Positions 7,773 to 16,687 of a DNA stretch of 59,124 nucleotides are shown here, piece by piece (within the stretch, counting starts at the first letter, position 1; every line of letters begins with the position of its first letter). The DNA comes from Clostridia bacterium (GTDB taxonomy: Bacteria > Bacillota > Clostridia > Oscillospirales > QAKW01): assembly GCA_017436525.1 (NCBI GenBank), contig JAFSCX010000049.1, positions 1-59,124 of the forward strand. Direction: 5' to 3'. The position numbers and the translations under genes were made by a program. Below the pieces are notes generated by a model that had not been told where the DNA came from, made no database searches, and was given only the letters and a program-made list of their open reading frames with translations.

Positions 7773-8903
7773 TTAAATCCTTTTGGAAAGCATTTGGACC
7801 TGCTCCTCTTTCCACGGATGAAAATCACCTGCAGCCAGATGATTTCGGATTTCTTCCATCAAATGATTATAAAAATATAAATTATGGAGCACGCATAGCC
7901 GCATTGCCAGCATCTCACCTGCTTTGAAAAGATGCCGAATATAGGCACGGGTGAAATTCCTGCATGCAGGGCAGTTGCATCCTTCGTCGATGGGGCGCTC
8001 ATCTAATTCATATTTTTTATTCAAGAGGTTCATAACGCCTTCTTTGGTAAACACATGAGAATGGCGCGCATTTCTTGAGGGCATTACGCAATCGAAAAAG
8101 TCGATCCCGCGCGCTACTCCTTCTAAAATATTGACCGGCGTACCCACGCCCATGAGATAGCGCGGCTTATCCTCCGGTGCATAGGGCAGCACATCATCAA
8201 GAACACGATACATTTCTTCTGCGCTCTCCCCTACAGCCAAACCGCCAATAGCATAACCATCCGCACCAATCTCGACAATTTGCTTCATATGCTCAATTCT
8301 CAGATCACTGAAGGTGCATCCTTGATTGATGGCAAACAATAATTGATGGGGATTTATCGCATCAGGTTTCGCTTTTTGCTTTTCAAGCTCAACCTTGCAG
8401 CGTTTTAACCATCGTGTGGTACGGCCGATGGATTCCTTGGCATATTCATATTTTGCAGGATTTTCCACACATTCATCAAAAGCCATTGCAATAGTGGAGC
8501 CTAAATTGGCCTGAATTTGCATACTTTCTTCCGGCCCCATGAAGATTTTTCTGCCATCAATATGAGAAGCAAAGGTTACCCCTTCTTCCTTAATATTACG
8601 AAGTTTTGCAAGAGAAAATACCTGAAAGCCGCCGCTATCGGTTAGGATCGGGCCATCCCAGCGGGTCATTTTATGGATTCCGCCCAATTTTTTTACAATT
8701 TCATCACCGGGCCGAAGATGCAGATGATAGGTATTACAAAGTTGAACCTGGCAATCAATCTCTTTGAGATCTAAGGCAGAAACTGCACCCTTAATAGCAC
8801 CGCAAGTAGCTACATTCATAAATACAGGGGTCTGAATTGTGCCATGGACCGTTTCAAAGGTGCCCAATCTTGCGCGCCCATCTTGTTTCATTAATTTATA
8901 CAT
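7773..8903 (-). CDS. tgt: tRNA-guanine transglycosylase
   Basis: A 376-residue enzyme that swaps guanine 34 of tRNAs with GUN anticodons for preQ1 (or queuine), starting queuosine formation. Visible landmarks are the substrate-binding Asp in LTDSGGFQVFSL, the nucleophile Asp in FDCVMPSRNARH, and the zinc site CNCPACRNFTRAYIRHLF (three Cys and one His). Length is usual for the bacterial enzyme. AAGGAG is five bases before the ATG. The gene lies 9 bases after queA, which performs the next step on the same tRNA base. Confidence 0.97.
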   Translation of the reverse strand: MYKLMKQDGRARLGTFETVHGTIQTPVFMNVATCGAIKGAVSALDLKEIDCQVQLCNTYHLHLRPGDEIVKKLGGIHKMTRWDGPILTDSGGFQVFSLAKLRNIKEEGVTFASHIDGRKIFMGPEESMQIQANLGSTIAMAFDECVENPAKYEYAKESIGRTTRWLKRCKVELEKQKAKPDAINPHQLLFAINQGCTFSDLRIEHMKQIVEIGADGYAIGGLAVGESAEEMYRVLDDVLPYAPEDKPRYLMGVGTPVNILEGVARGIDFFDCVMPSRNARHSHVFTKEGVMNLLNKKYELDERPIDEGCNCPACRNFTRAYIRHLFKAGEMLAMRLCVLHNLYFYNHLMEEIRNHLAAGDFHPWKEEQVQMLSKRI

Positions 8904-8912
8904 ATACGCTCC

Positions 8913-9938
8913 TTATTGAATAAACATTGCATCGCCGAAGCTGAAAAATCGGTATTTTTCTTCTACAGCCTCATGATAAGCATTTAGGATATTTTCCCTG
9001 CCTGCCAGTGCGCTTACCAGCATCACAAGGGTGCTTTTAGGCAGATGAAAATTGGTAATTAACCCATCAATCACCTTAAAGGAATAGCCGGGATAGATAA
9101 AAATGTCGGTATCCCCTGATTTTTTGATGAGATTAAGATGTTCATCAAAGCCACTTTCTAAAGTACGGGTGGCAGTCGTTCCGACAGAGATAACGCGCTT
9201 CCCTGCCGCTTTGGTTTCGCGGATCAGCTGAGCGGTTTCGTCGGGGATAGAAAAATACTCAGAATGCATGATATGCTTGCTCAAATCCTGCTCTTTAACG
9301 GGGCGAAAGGTTCCCAGGCCCACATGAAGGGTAACCGGAGCGACCTTCACATTCATCTCTTTAATTTTTTCAATGATTTCTTTTGTGAAATGCAGACCGG
9401 CTGTGGGTGCCGCTGCAGAACCGGGATCCTTTGCATAAACCGTCTGATACCGATCCTTATCTTTCAATTGCTCGGTAATATAGGGCGGAAGCGGCATATT
9501 ACCGATGCGATCCAATACTTCGTAAATCGTTGAAGCTTGATGCTCAAATTGAATCTTACGCTTACCATCTTCCAATAATTCAAGCACCGTACCGACCATT
9601 CCCTCTTGAAATTCCAAGCGTTGGCCAACCCGCGCCTTTTTTCCCGGTTTCACCAGAACTTCCCAAACGTCTTCTTCCAGGGCGCGCAGAAGCAATACTT
9701 CTACCAAACCGCCGGTGCCCGCGCGAGTGCCGAAAATACGGGCCGGAATAACCTTGGAATCATTAACAACCAAGAGATCACCCTCTTGAAGATAATCGAG
9801 AATATTATAAAAGTGCTTATGGCTGATGCTGCCATCCTTTCGATTCAGCACCAGCATGCGGGAATGATCACGAGGCTCTATGGGGGTTTGTGCGATCAAT
9901 TCTTCCGGTAATATATAATCAAACTCATCAAGAGTCAT
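8913..9938 (-). CDS. queA: S-adenosylmethionine:tRNA ribosyltransferase-isomerase
   Basis: A 341-residue QueA, which transfers and isomerises the ribose of S-adenosylmethionine onto preQ1 in tRNA to give epoxyqueuosine. Family words include the N-terminal DYILPEELIAQTPIEPRD, DPGSAAAPTAGLHFT, HVGLGTFRPV and the C-terminal FHLPKSTLVMLVSALAG. Length matches the family. It is the first gene of the queA-tgt-yajC unit, with a good ribosome-binding site (AGGAGG) and a promoter in the divergent gap before dapA. Confidence 0.97.
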   Translation of the reverse strand: MTLDEFDYILPEELIAQTPIEPRDHSRMLVLNRKDGSISHKHFYNILDYLQEGDLLVVNDSKVIPARIFGTRAGTGGLVEVLLLRALEEDVWEVLVKPGKKARVGQRLEFQEGMVGTVLELLEDGKRKIQFEHQASTIYEVLDRIGNMPLPPYITEQLKDKDRYQTVYAKDPGSAAAPTAGLHFTKEIIEKIKEMNVKVAPVTLHVGLGTFRPVKEQDLSKHIMHSEYFSIPDETAQLIRETKAAGKRVISVGTTATRTLESGFDEHLNLIKKSGDTDIFIYPGYSFKVIDGLITNFHLPKSTLVMLVSALAGRENILNAYHEAVEEKYRFFSFGDAMFIQ

Positions 9939-9986
9939 GAATCAATTCCTCCTATATCAGAATTTATTGTTGCGCTCATTCATATT

Positions 9987-10015
9987 ATTATAAATGTAAA
10001 ATCATCTTATTGCAA
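9987..10015 (-). promoter_or_regulatory. Promoter of queA-tgt-yajC
   Basis: Reading the minus strand, TTGCAA (10015-10010) and TATAAT (9992-9987) are 17 bases apart, about 50 bases before the queA start. A weaker plus-strand promoter for dapA (TTGTTG at 9967-9972 with TATAAA at 9989-9994) overlaps it, so the two divergent promoters may share control. Confidence 0.65.
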
Positions 10016-10046
10016 CCTATTTTTTGAATCTAAGGAGGAGATTATA

Positions 10047-10928
10047 GTGAAACAACCGCTTTTTGAGGGAGCAGCCACTGCTTTAATTACGCCCTTCAAA
10101 CCATCGGGAGAATTGGATCTTGAAGGGCTTGAAATTTTAATTGAACGGCAAATTGATGAGGGAATCAGCGCCTTGGTTTTAGCGGGAACTACAGGTGAAG
10201 CCTCAACCTTAACCTTTGAAGAATTCGGCCGATTAATTGCCTCGGCTTGTAAGGCAATCCGAGGCAGAGTGCCGCTCATTGCAGGCACCGGCAATAACAA
10301 TACTGCAAAAGCAATAAAATGGAGCTTAGAAGCCCAAAAAAGAGGAGCTGACGCCATCTTATCAGTAACTCCTTATTATAATAAAACTACGCAAGAAGGT
10401 TTAATTCGCCATTATGAGATGATCGCCAATCATACAGAGCTTCCGATCATACTTTATCATATTCCATCTCGGACAGGAATGAAGATGGATCCCAAAACAG
10501 TGAAGGCATTATCAGAGCACGAAAGAATAATCGGCATTAAGGAAGCAAGCGGAGATCTTTCATTTGTGGCAGATATTGCCTCTCTTTGCCCGCAATTTCC
10601 AATTTACAGCGGCAATGATGATCAGATATTACCAATCCTTTCCCTCGGCGGCTGCGGCGTAATTTCGGTACTTTCCAACATTGCTCCGAAAGCAGTTCAA
10701 AATATTTGCCGCTTCTTTTTTGAAGGAGATTTCCGGAACGCTACCGCCGTGCAGCTGCGTATGATTCCGATGATCCGCGCACTTTTTTCCTCAGTAAATC
10801 CCATTCCCGTAAAAAAAGCTTTGGAACTGATGGGGCTTCCTGCCGGAAAGCCAAGAATGCCATTGGTGGAATGCGATGAAAAAGCGGCGGCTCAACTAAA
10901 GTGCATGCTGAATGAATTTGGGATATAA
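10047..10928 (+). CDS. dapA: 4-hydroxy-tetrahydrodipicolinate synthase
   Basis: A 293-residue class I aldolase that condenses pyruvate with aspartate semialdehyde, the first committed step to diaminopimelate and lysine. Active-site residues are all present: Thr48-Thr49 in AGTTGEASTL, Tyr111 in PYYNK, Tyr137 in ILYHIPSRTG and the Schiff-base Lys165 in GIKEASGD. The start is a GTG at 10047, supported by AAGGAGGAG six bases upstream; no nearer ATG fits. It stands alone, divergent from queA, with a new promoter starting two bases after its stop codon. Confidence 0.96.
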   Translation: MKQPLFEGAATALITPFKPSGELDLEGLEILIERQIDEGISALVLAGTTGEASTLTFEEFGRLIASACKAIRGRVPLIAGTGNNNTAKAIKWSLEAQKRGADAILSVTPYYNKTTQEGLIRHYEMIANHTELPIILYHIPSRTGMKMDPKTVKALSEHERIIGIKEASGDLSFVADIASLCPQFPIYSGNDDQILPILSLGGCGVISVLSNIAPKAVQNICRFFFEGDFRNATAVQLRMIPMIRALFSSVNPIPVKKALELMGLPAGKPRMPLVECDEKAAAQLKCMLNEFGI

Positions 10929-10930
10929 TA

Positions 10931-10959
10931 TTGCATTTTCTTGCCGAAAAAGATATAAT
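10931..10959 (+). promoter_or_regulatory. Promoter of the threonine aldolase gene
   Basis: TTGCAT (10931-10936) and TATAAT (10954-10959) are exactly 17 bases apart and begin two bases after the dapA stop. The expected transcript start near 10966 rules out the TTG at 10962 as a start codon and supports the ATG at 10986. Confidence 0.75.
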
Positions 10960-10985
10960 AGTTGAAAAAACACGGAGTTAAAATC

Positions 10986-12011
10986 ATGCTATATTTTGAA
11001 AACGATTATTCAGAAGGCGCGTGCCCCGAAGTACTCGAAAGTTTGATTCAGACAAATTTGAAATCTCTCTCCCCTTACGGCAACGATTCATACAGCGCCT
11101 CCGCAAAAGAAAAGATCCAAAAAGCCTGTGGGCTTAAGCAATCGGACATCTATTTTTTGGTGGGCGGAACCCAGACCAACCAGACGGTCATCGATGCAGT
11201 GTTGAGCCCGTATCAAGGGGTTATCGCAGCGCAGAGCGGCCATGTCAGCCTTCATGAGGCCGGTGCTATTGAATATACCGGCCATAAAGTTTTGACACTA
11301 CCGCAAAAAGACGGAAAAATCTCTGCTGAAACGCTCAAGGATTATGTTGCTGATTTTTATGGAGATGAAAACCACGATCATATGGTTTTTCCCGGTATGG
11401 TCTATATTTCTCATCCCACAGAGTATGGCACGCTTTATACAAAGAATGAGTTAAAAAGCCTTTCTGAAGTATGCCGCCATTATCATCTCCCGCTTTATTT
11501 GGATGGTGCACGCCTTGGTTATGGCCTTGCAGCAGAAAATACCGATGTATCGTTAATTGATATTGCGAAGTATTGCGATGTCTTCTATATCGGCGGCACC
11601 AAGGTGGGCGCCCTTTGCGGAGAGGCTGTGGTATTTACTAAAAATAATACACCGCCCCACTTTATGACGCTGATAAAGCAGCATGGCGCTTTGCTTGCAA
11701 AAGGCAGATTGACCGGAATCCAATTTGATCGGCTTTTTACCGATGATCTTTATTTTAGAATCAGCAAAAGAGCCATTCAATATGCATCGCAATTAAAAAG
11801 TGCATTAAGAGAAAAAGGATATCGCTTCTTTATTGATTCCCCTACCAATCAAATCTTTATCATCTTAGAAAATCATTTTATGAACCAACTAAAAGAAAAG
11901 GTGCGATTCAGCTTCTGGGAAAAATTTGATGATCAGCATACGGTTGTTCGTTTTGCGACAAGCTGGGCCACCACTCAAGAAGATATTGATCAGTTGATTG
12001 AAATCTTATAA
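10986..12011 (+). CDS. Low-specificity L-threonine aldolase family PLP enzyme
   Basis: A 341-residue fold-type I PLP enzyme that should cleave L-threonine or allo-threonine to glycine and acetaldehyde. Recognisable features are the N-terminal NDYSEGACPEVL, His90/Glu91 in SLHEAGA, Asp173 and Arg176 in YLDGARLGYG, and the PLP lysine Lys206 in IGGTKVGALCGEA. The ATG at 10986 has GGAG eight bases upstream. The gene is monocistronic, with its own promoter and a shared terminator with the convergent mannosidase gene. A related beta-eliminating lyase activity is possible, because the family contains several specificities. Confidence 0.85.
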   Translation: MLYFENDYSEGACPEVLESLIQTNLKSLSPYGNDSYSASAKEKIQKACGLKQSDIYFLVGGTQTNQTVIDAVLSPYQGVIAAQSGHVSLHEAGAIEYTGHKVLTLPQKDGKISAETLKDYVADFYGDENHDHMVFPGMVYISHPTEYGTLYTKNELKSLSEVCRHYHLPLYLDGARLGYGLAAENTDVSLIDIAKYCDVFYIGGTKVGALCGEAVVFTKNNTPPHFMTLIKQHGALLAKGRLTGIQFDRLFTDDLYFRISKRAIQYASQLKSALREKGYRFFIDSPTNQIFIILENHFMNQLKEKVRFSFWEKFDDQHTVVRFATSWATTQEDIDQLIEIL

Positions 12012-12069
12012 TAAGCAGAATTCTTTTATTCTCTTATTTTCTGCGGTCTGTGCCTTTTTTGACAGTCTG

Positions 12070-12104
12070 AAAAAGAACTCCTCCCGATGGGAGGAGTTCT
12101 TTTT
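12070..12104. terminator. Bidirectional terminator between the aldolase and mannosidase genes
   Basis: A strong 16-bp inverted repeat with core AGAACTCCTCCC / GGGAGGAGTTCT and a 3-base loop, flanked by A and T runs. The mannosidase stop codon overlaps its right edge, and it also ends the aldolase transcript. Confidence 0.9.
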
Positions 12105-14952
12105 ATTTTTCGATACGAAGCTCTGCTTGCATATGGGGCAAAAGATTAAACTTTGCATGCCTATCTTTAATATCGACAGTAATATCCAATGGATTCCCAA
12201 AGAGATCGCAGAGGCTTGCCTTTTTAATTTCTTGATTCAATGAGATGGCAATTGTATCCTCTTCGCCAAGCACTTCATACATACGCGCAGAAATCATTCC
12301 TTCTCTTTGCGCAATACCGGACAAAATCGAATGATCGGCCTTCATGCGAAGAAGAGACTGCTCTGCAGGAAGAGTGCCGCTATGGGAAGTATTAGTTGCA
12401 TATTGCAAAGGATTCATGCAGGACTCGGTAATGGTTGCCAATTTAATTGCATCACATTCTGCAATAATGATGTAAAGCTCAATCTCATGAATTCCACGTT
12501 CGGGATAAGGATCCGGATCGCGGGAGGTATTAATGAGGGTAACATATAAGTCGTCTTTATATAAACGATAACCATATTTGCAATTAGATGCCAAAGCTAC
12601 CGCCTGATGATCCATCATTTCTGCAGCAGCATAGCGTAAGCAAGGTACATCCTGCCCTTGATCTACTCTCCATTGAATTCCGCCGGGAACATCGCAAAGA
12701 ATTCTCTTCGTTCCATCTATTAACGGAAGGCGGTATGTGAGAAGATGCTGGGGTTCCCCTTTACTCATCTTTTCATTCCAATCGACCTTCAACTCAATCC
12801 GCAGAAAACGATCATTTCTACCCAAAGAAATATTCGTGGTTACGGTGGAATTCTTGATGGACGAGACAGAGGTAATGGTAGAGACTACCTTCCCCTTTAC
12901 CATCTTCATTTCAATGGGCGCTTCCATCTTTTCAATGTTGCTGTAGCGATTGATTTGCCAAGCTGTATGGGTTTTATCCTGCGCATCAATATAGCGTAAA
13001 CCACCGCTTTCTCCGGCGCGAATACGCTCCTTATCGGTTGTCTTATCAATAAGGGAAATCAACTCTCCGGTATGGATATCAAATTGCGCTCTGATATAGT
13101 CGTTCTCAAGCACATAATCCTCGACAGGGCGATGGAAATATTGCCATTCCATATTCCAAATATGAGAAGAAGTTACCTCTTTCGGATCCCGCTCTTTTAA
13201 GAAGATTGTAGTATAACCGCAAGAAGGGACAGCAACCTCCACTTGAATATCCATGAATTCATGGGCCCAATAAGAAGAGGAACGAATAATATCATAGTCC
13301 ATGGAATTTCCGTTTACATCAGTGATTTCCAAGAGATCGACATCTCCGGGCCAATCCCATATAGTGATCTTCGCATTATCCTTGCGATCAAAAGCGGAAG
13401 TGTTGAATAAATGGATAATACGATTGATACCGACGCCACTCTCATGGGTAGGAATAGACCCTTTTCCGACACCATACCCAACACCAGCGCCGATACTGCG
13501 CTCAAAACAATCCTCTCCGATATGATAGGCAGAAGTATCGATTGCGGCGGTAAATTTTTCAATGGCTAAAGCAGAGCGGGTTTGAGCAAAGGATAAAGCA
13601 TCCTGATAAAGCCCCATTGCATATTCTCTGGAATCCTGAACACAAGATCCGGTAAGAATATCATGGAAATGGGTCAGCAATGTATTTTGCCATACACGCT
13701 CAAATCCCTTACTATTATAATCAAAGCCAAATTGATCGGACGCGAAAGCGGAAAGCTGCTCTGCGTTGCAAAGGGCAAGTTCTGCACGCCGATTTCCGCG
13801 TTTTATGCGGCTCTGGGTTGTATAGCAACCGGTAAAGACATTGTTGAGCTCATAATCAACAACGGGCATCTTCTCTCGCACCGTTTCAGCTGCCGCAAAA
13901 TAATCGCGAATACACCCAAATTCCAAGATCGGGAAGATTGGCCACTCTTGCATCTCCAGCGCGCGATTGAGATCTCTTCTGGTGGGGCCGCCGCCATGGT
14001 CGCCTACTCCATATACATGGAGACCGACTCGAAGGCCTGCGCAGCGGTTAGCAATTCGCGGTAAACCGATTCCAACTTCCGGAGTGATGCCGCTATTATA
14101 CCAATAAGGCTCCTTATAGTTTAATAATTCAACACCATTGGGCGCCTTCCAACGATAAAGGGTGATATCCTCCTTCAAGCCGCGGCAATGGTATTGATAG
14201 CATATGCCGCCTAATTGATCGGTAATCGGCACATACGCGCTGTGCCCAAAGGTATCGGGAAGAAAATCAATTTTCAAAGAAGCGGGATCAATTCCCCAAT
14301 GCTCCTCCAGATATTTTTTGGTATAGAGTATATGATTCATCAAGGATTCAAGAGAGGGCATATTTTTGTCTGTCTCAACCCAATTGGTAGCAGTAACCTC
14401 CCAACGCCCTTCTTCAATTCTTTTTTGAATCATCGGCTTTAATTCCGGCGCATAATCCTCAATGATTTTATAGGTGGAAGCCTGAGATTGAGAAAAGCAA
14501 AACTTTGGATATTCATCCATCAATTTCAAGACCGTCTTAAAAGTTGCGATGGTAATTGCAACCGTCTCATCCCAGCCCCATTGCCAGTTCATATCGATAT
14601 GAGCATGGCCCGCCATGATCACGCGATATGATTTGGCCTCATCCTTCAAAGGGAGAAGAAGATTTTCCGCTTCTCTGCATGCACCATCGGTAAGAACACC
14701 GTCCGTTGCATAAGCATTCTCCAATGATGTAAGCGCTTTTTCAATAGGAGCGGCATCAATGCCGCTATGAAGATGCATCTGCAAAGAAAAATCAAGCTCT
14801 GCCAAAATGCGGCGATGCCAAGGGTTGACAGGCGTATAATGCTCCTGCTCAATCTTAGGCAAGGTCTGCGTAACACTATGGCATTTGATTTCTTTCGCGC
14901 CTTCAATCATGCGATGAATTGCGCGAAAACGTTTATCCAAAGAATTAGACAT
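12103..14952 (-). CDS. GH38 alpha-mannosidase
   Basis: A 949-residue family 38 glycoside hydrolase that should remove alpha-mannose from glycans. The zinc site starts with HAHIDMNW (His118, Asp120), the catalytic nucleophile is the Asp of FLPDTFGHSAY (about residue 233), and a further zinc ligand pair is in THFHDILTGS. The central helical domain and the large beta-rich C-terminal half have normal family proportions. There is no signal peptide, so it acts inside the cell on imported oligosaccharides. The start at 14952 is preferred over upstream in-frame codons because a promoter at 14975-15003 would place the transcript start within that upstream stretch; GGGGGG lies just before the ATG. Confidence 0.92.
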   Translation of the reverse strand: MSNSLDKRFRAIHRMIEGAKEIKCHSVTQTLPKIEQEHYTPVNPWHRRILAELDFSLQMHLHSGIDAAPIEKALTSLENAYATDGVLTDGACREAENLLLPLKDEAKSYRVIMAGHAHIDMNWQWGWDETVAITIATFKTVLKLMDEYPKFCFSQSQASTYKIIEDYAPELKPMIQKRIEEGRWEVTATNWVETDKNMPSLESLMNHILYTKKYLEEHWGIDPASLKIDFLPDTFGHSAYVPITDQLGGICYQYHCRGLKEDITLYRWKAPNGVELLNYKEPYWYNSGITPEVGIGLPRIANRCAGLRVGLHVYGVGDHGGGPTRRDLNRALEMQEWPIFPILEFGCIRDYFAAAETVREKMPVVDYELNNVFTGCYTTQSRIKRGNRRAELALCNAEQLSAFASDQFGFDYNSKGFERVWQNTLLTHFHDILTGSCVQDSREYAMGLYQDALSFAQTRSALAIEKFTAAIDTSAYHIGEDCFERSIGAGVGYGVGKGSIPTHESGVGINRIIHLFNTSAFDRKDNAKITIWDWPGDVDLLEITDVNGNSMDYDIIRSSSYWAHEFMDIQVEVAVPSCGYTTIFLKERDPKEVTSSHIWNMEWQYFHRPVEDYVLENDYIRAQFDIHTGELISLIDKTTDKERIRAGESGGLRYIDAQDKTHTAWQINRYSNIEKMEAPIEMKMVKGKVVSTITSVSSIKNSTVTTNISLGRNDRFLRIELKVDWNEKMSKGEPQHLLTYRLPLIDGTKRILCDVPGGIQWRVDQGQDVPCLRYAAAEMMDHQAVALASNCKYGYRLYKDDLYVTLINTSRDPDPYPERGIHEIELYIIIAECDAIKLATITESCMNPLQYATNTSHSGTLPAEQSLLRMKADHSILSGIAQREGMISARMYEVLGEEDTIAISLNQEIKKASLCDLFGNPLDITVDIKDRHAKFNLLPHMQAELRIEK

Positions 14953-14974
14953 ATTAGATCCCCCCCTTTTGGAC

Positions 14975-15003
14975 ATTATATCATACCATTTTTTTCGATT
15001 CAA
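14975..15003 (-). promoter_or_regulatory. Promoter of the GH38 gene
   Basis: On the minus strand TTGAAT (15003-14998) and TATAAT (14980-14975) are 17 bases apart. They sit in the 93-base gap after the DUF4037 gene, so the mannosidase can be expressed apart from the upstream operon. Confidence 0.7.
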
Positions 15004-15045
15004 GAATTGCCATTTGCAAACCGCTATACTTATAGTAGAACGATT

Positions 15046-15975
15046 TTATTCTGCACCGAATTCCATTAAATGCAATTGAAGCAATGCAGGATCCTGAATT
15101 CTTTTGGTTACCTCTTTTGCCTGCGCCTCTAAAAATGTTTCATTTGATGAGGAGAAGCCTCTGCGTTGGAGTTCGGTTGTGATTCTATTGGCAATCATCT
15201 CAATCCGATCGATCAAATGCCATCCGATAGGTTCCGTTGTAAACTCTTCGATATCATGAGCAAGCCCCGCTAAAAACGGAAGTTCACTGGCTGCGCGAAA
15301 ACGCCATTTATAATATGGTGTATAGCTGCCATTCAAAATAAATAATACATGAAGGGAATGGTCAATAAATTCATAAAGCGCTAAAGCGGCAGCAGAATTC
15401 TCTTGGCGCTTAAGTGAGCGCGGAAAATTATATTGGCCTGATTGCGCCATCAGAGCAAGATGCCCTGCAAGTTTTTTGAGAGCAACATCCTGAGGAAAGC
15501 CCTCAGATAATTTTTTGCGTATTGCAGAAAAGGCACCCAAGTCATCACGAAATACCGCCCCATTGACAGCAGTTGCCAATGCATATTCCGGAATACACAT
15601 CCACTCATTGTTAGCCGAAGGATGCGAAGGGTGCCCAATTAATTGTTTATAAAATTGTTCGATGGTAAATACACCGCTGCGATCGGGTGCAAATTCACCT
15701 GCTTCAATCGCAATATGGCGATAAGCATCTTTGAGAGCCATGCCGATTTTTTGATCATCTTCCCTTGTGATCCAAAGGAAAATCCTTTTCCCGAAATCAT
15801 GATCTTGGGAAATGGCATCATCAAATCCAAAGCATTCAGACCCTTGCCCTACCAAACCAACCGCGATTCTATGCTCATATTCCGGAAATTTTGCATGTAG
15901 CATCGGTGCTATTGAAGCTCTATAAAAATTTTCGGAAATTTCAATTCCCTTCATAAATACGATCTGCCCTTTCAT
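15046..15975 (-). CDS. DUF4037 protein with nucleotidyltransferase-like motif
   Basis: A 309-residue protein of the DUF4037 family. Its N-terminal part has the pattern of a minimal nucleotidyltransferase: a GS pair (VGQGSE, residues 43-47) followed by an acidic DHD (residues 58-60 in ISQDHDFG). A helical C-terminal domain follows. Such folds transfer nucleotides to small molecules or proteins, but no activity is established for this family as far as is known here. Its start overlaps the TPR gene by 35 bases, so the two are tightly coupled and may form a complex. The ATG at 15975 has GGGA upstream; an ATG at 15954 is possible but less well placed. It ends the cysteine synthase operon. Confidence 0.75.
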   Translation of the reverse strand: MKGQIVFMKGIEISENFYRASIAPMLHAKFPEYEHRIAVGLVGQGSECFGFDDAISQDHDFGKRIFLWITREDDQKIGMALKDAYRHIAIEAGEFAPDRSGVFTIEQFYKQLIGHPSHPSANNEWMCIPEYALATAVNGAVFRDDLGAFSAIRKKLSEGFPQDVALKKLAGHLALMAQSGQYNFPRSLKRQENSAAALALYEFIDHSLHVLFILNGSYTPYYKWRFRAASELPFLAGLAHDIEEFTTEPIGWHLIDRIEMIANRITTELQRRGFSSSNETFLEAQAKEVTKRIQDPALLQLHLMEFGAE

Positions 15976-16687
15976 TTAGTTCCCGCTCTACCTGAAACCA
16001 ACCAAAATGGCCGAATGTAGGCGCGCATTTACGGCATACGAACGCATAATAGCCATTGCGCGGAAGAGAGGAATCATTCAGATAATAAAGCGCCTGCTCC
16101 AATGATTGATCAATTAAATGATTACTATCCCCGATTCGCTCAAAAAGCTCAGCGATATTCATCAAAGTTACCGCAACCTCTAAATGACCGTTTTCGACGC
16201 AGGACATTACATCTATAGCCTCTTGATAGCGATCAATCGCATCATCATAACGCCCCACATCAGCTAATGCCAATGCGTAATTATTAAAGAATCCGCCCCA
16301 TAGTTTATCATCCTTCGGTAGATTTCCCTCAAAACATTGATATGCTTTTTCATAATAAGGGATTGATTCTTGAGGTTGACCAAAACATTTCAAGGTGGTG
16401 GCACCATTGAGATAAATTGTGCCGGCGGTGGTGCCGGAAATATTTAAGATTTCAATTAATTCAAAGCAACGCCATACTGCAGATAGGCCGCCCTCTTTAT
16501 CATTAATGCGCCTGCTAAATCCCAAGAGTTCATTGAGAATTTCAAGTTCTCCTCTAAGATCGTTGATATTGCGCGATTCATCTTTCCAATATAAAAGCAG
16601 ACGATGAGCGCTTGCATAATCTTCGCGATTGAGATACATATCCAACTTGCTGATGATCGATTCAATAGGAATTCTATGGTTTTCCAT
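15941..16687 (-). CDS. Tetratricopeptide-repeat protein
   Basis: A 248-residue all-helical protein with TPR-like repeats from about residue 20 to 200. Words such as AGTIYLNGATTLKCFGQPQE, NNYALALADVGRYDDAIDRY and AVTLMNIAELFERIGDSN show the alternating small and aromatic residues of TPR helices. There is no signal peptide. It probably acts as a scaffold for the DUF4037 protein encoded next, since the genes overlap by 35 bases. The start ATG overlaps the stop of the GDPD gene (TAATG), so translation is coupled on both sides. The exact role is unknown. Confidence 0.8.
   Translation of the reverse strand: MENHRIPIESIISKLDMYLNREDYASAHRLLLYWKDESRNINDLRGELEILNELLGFSRRINDKEGGLSAVWRCFELIEILNISGTTAGTIYLNGATTLKCFGQPQESIPYYEKAYQCFEGNLPKDDKLWGGFFNNYALALADVGRYDDAIDRYQEAIDVMSCVENGHLEVAVTLMNIAELFERIGDSNHLIDQSLEQALYYLNDSSLPRNGYYAFVCRKCAPTFGHFGWFQVERELNERADRIYEGN

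Noticed and set aside
10962-10985. TTG start for the threonine aldolase gene
   Set aside because: It would lie at or before the predicted transcript start and has no ribosome-binding site; the ATG at 10986 has both.
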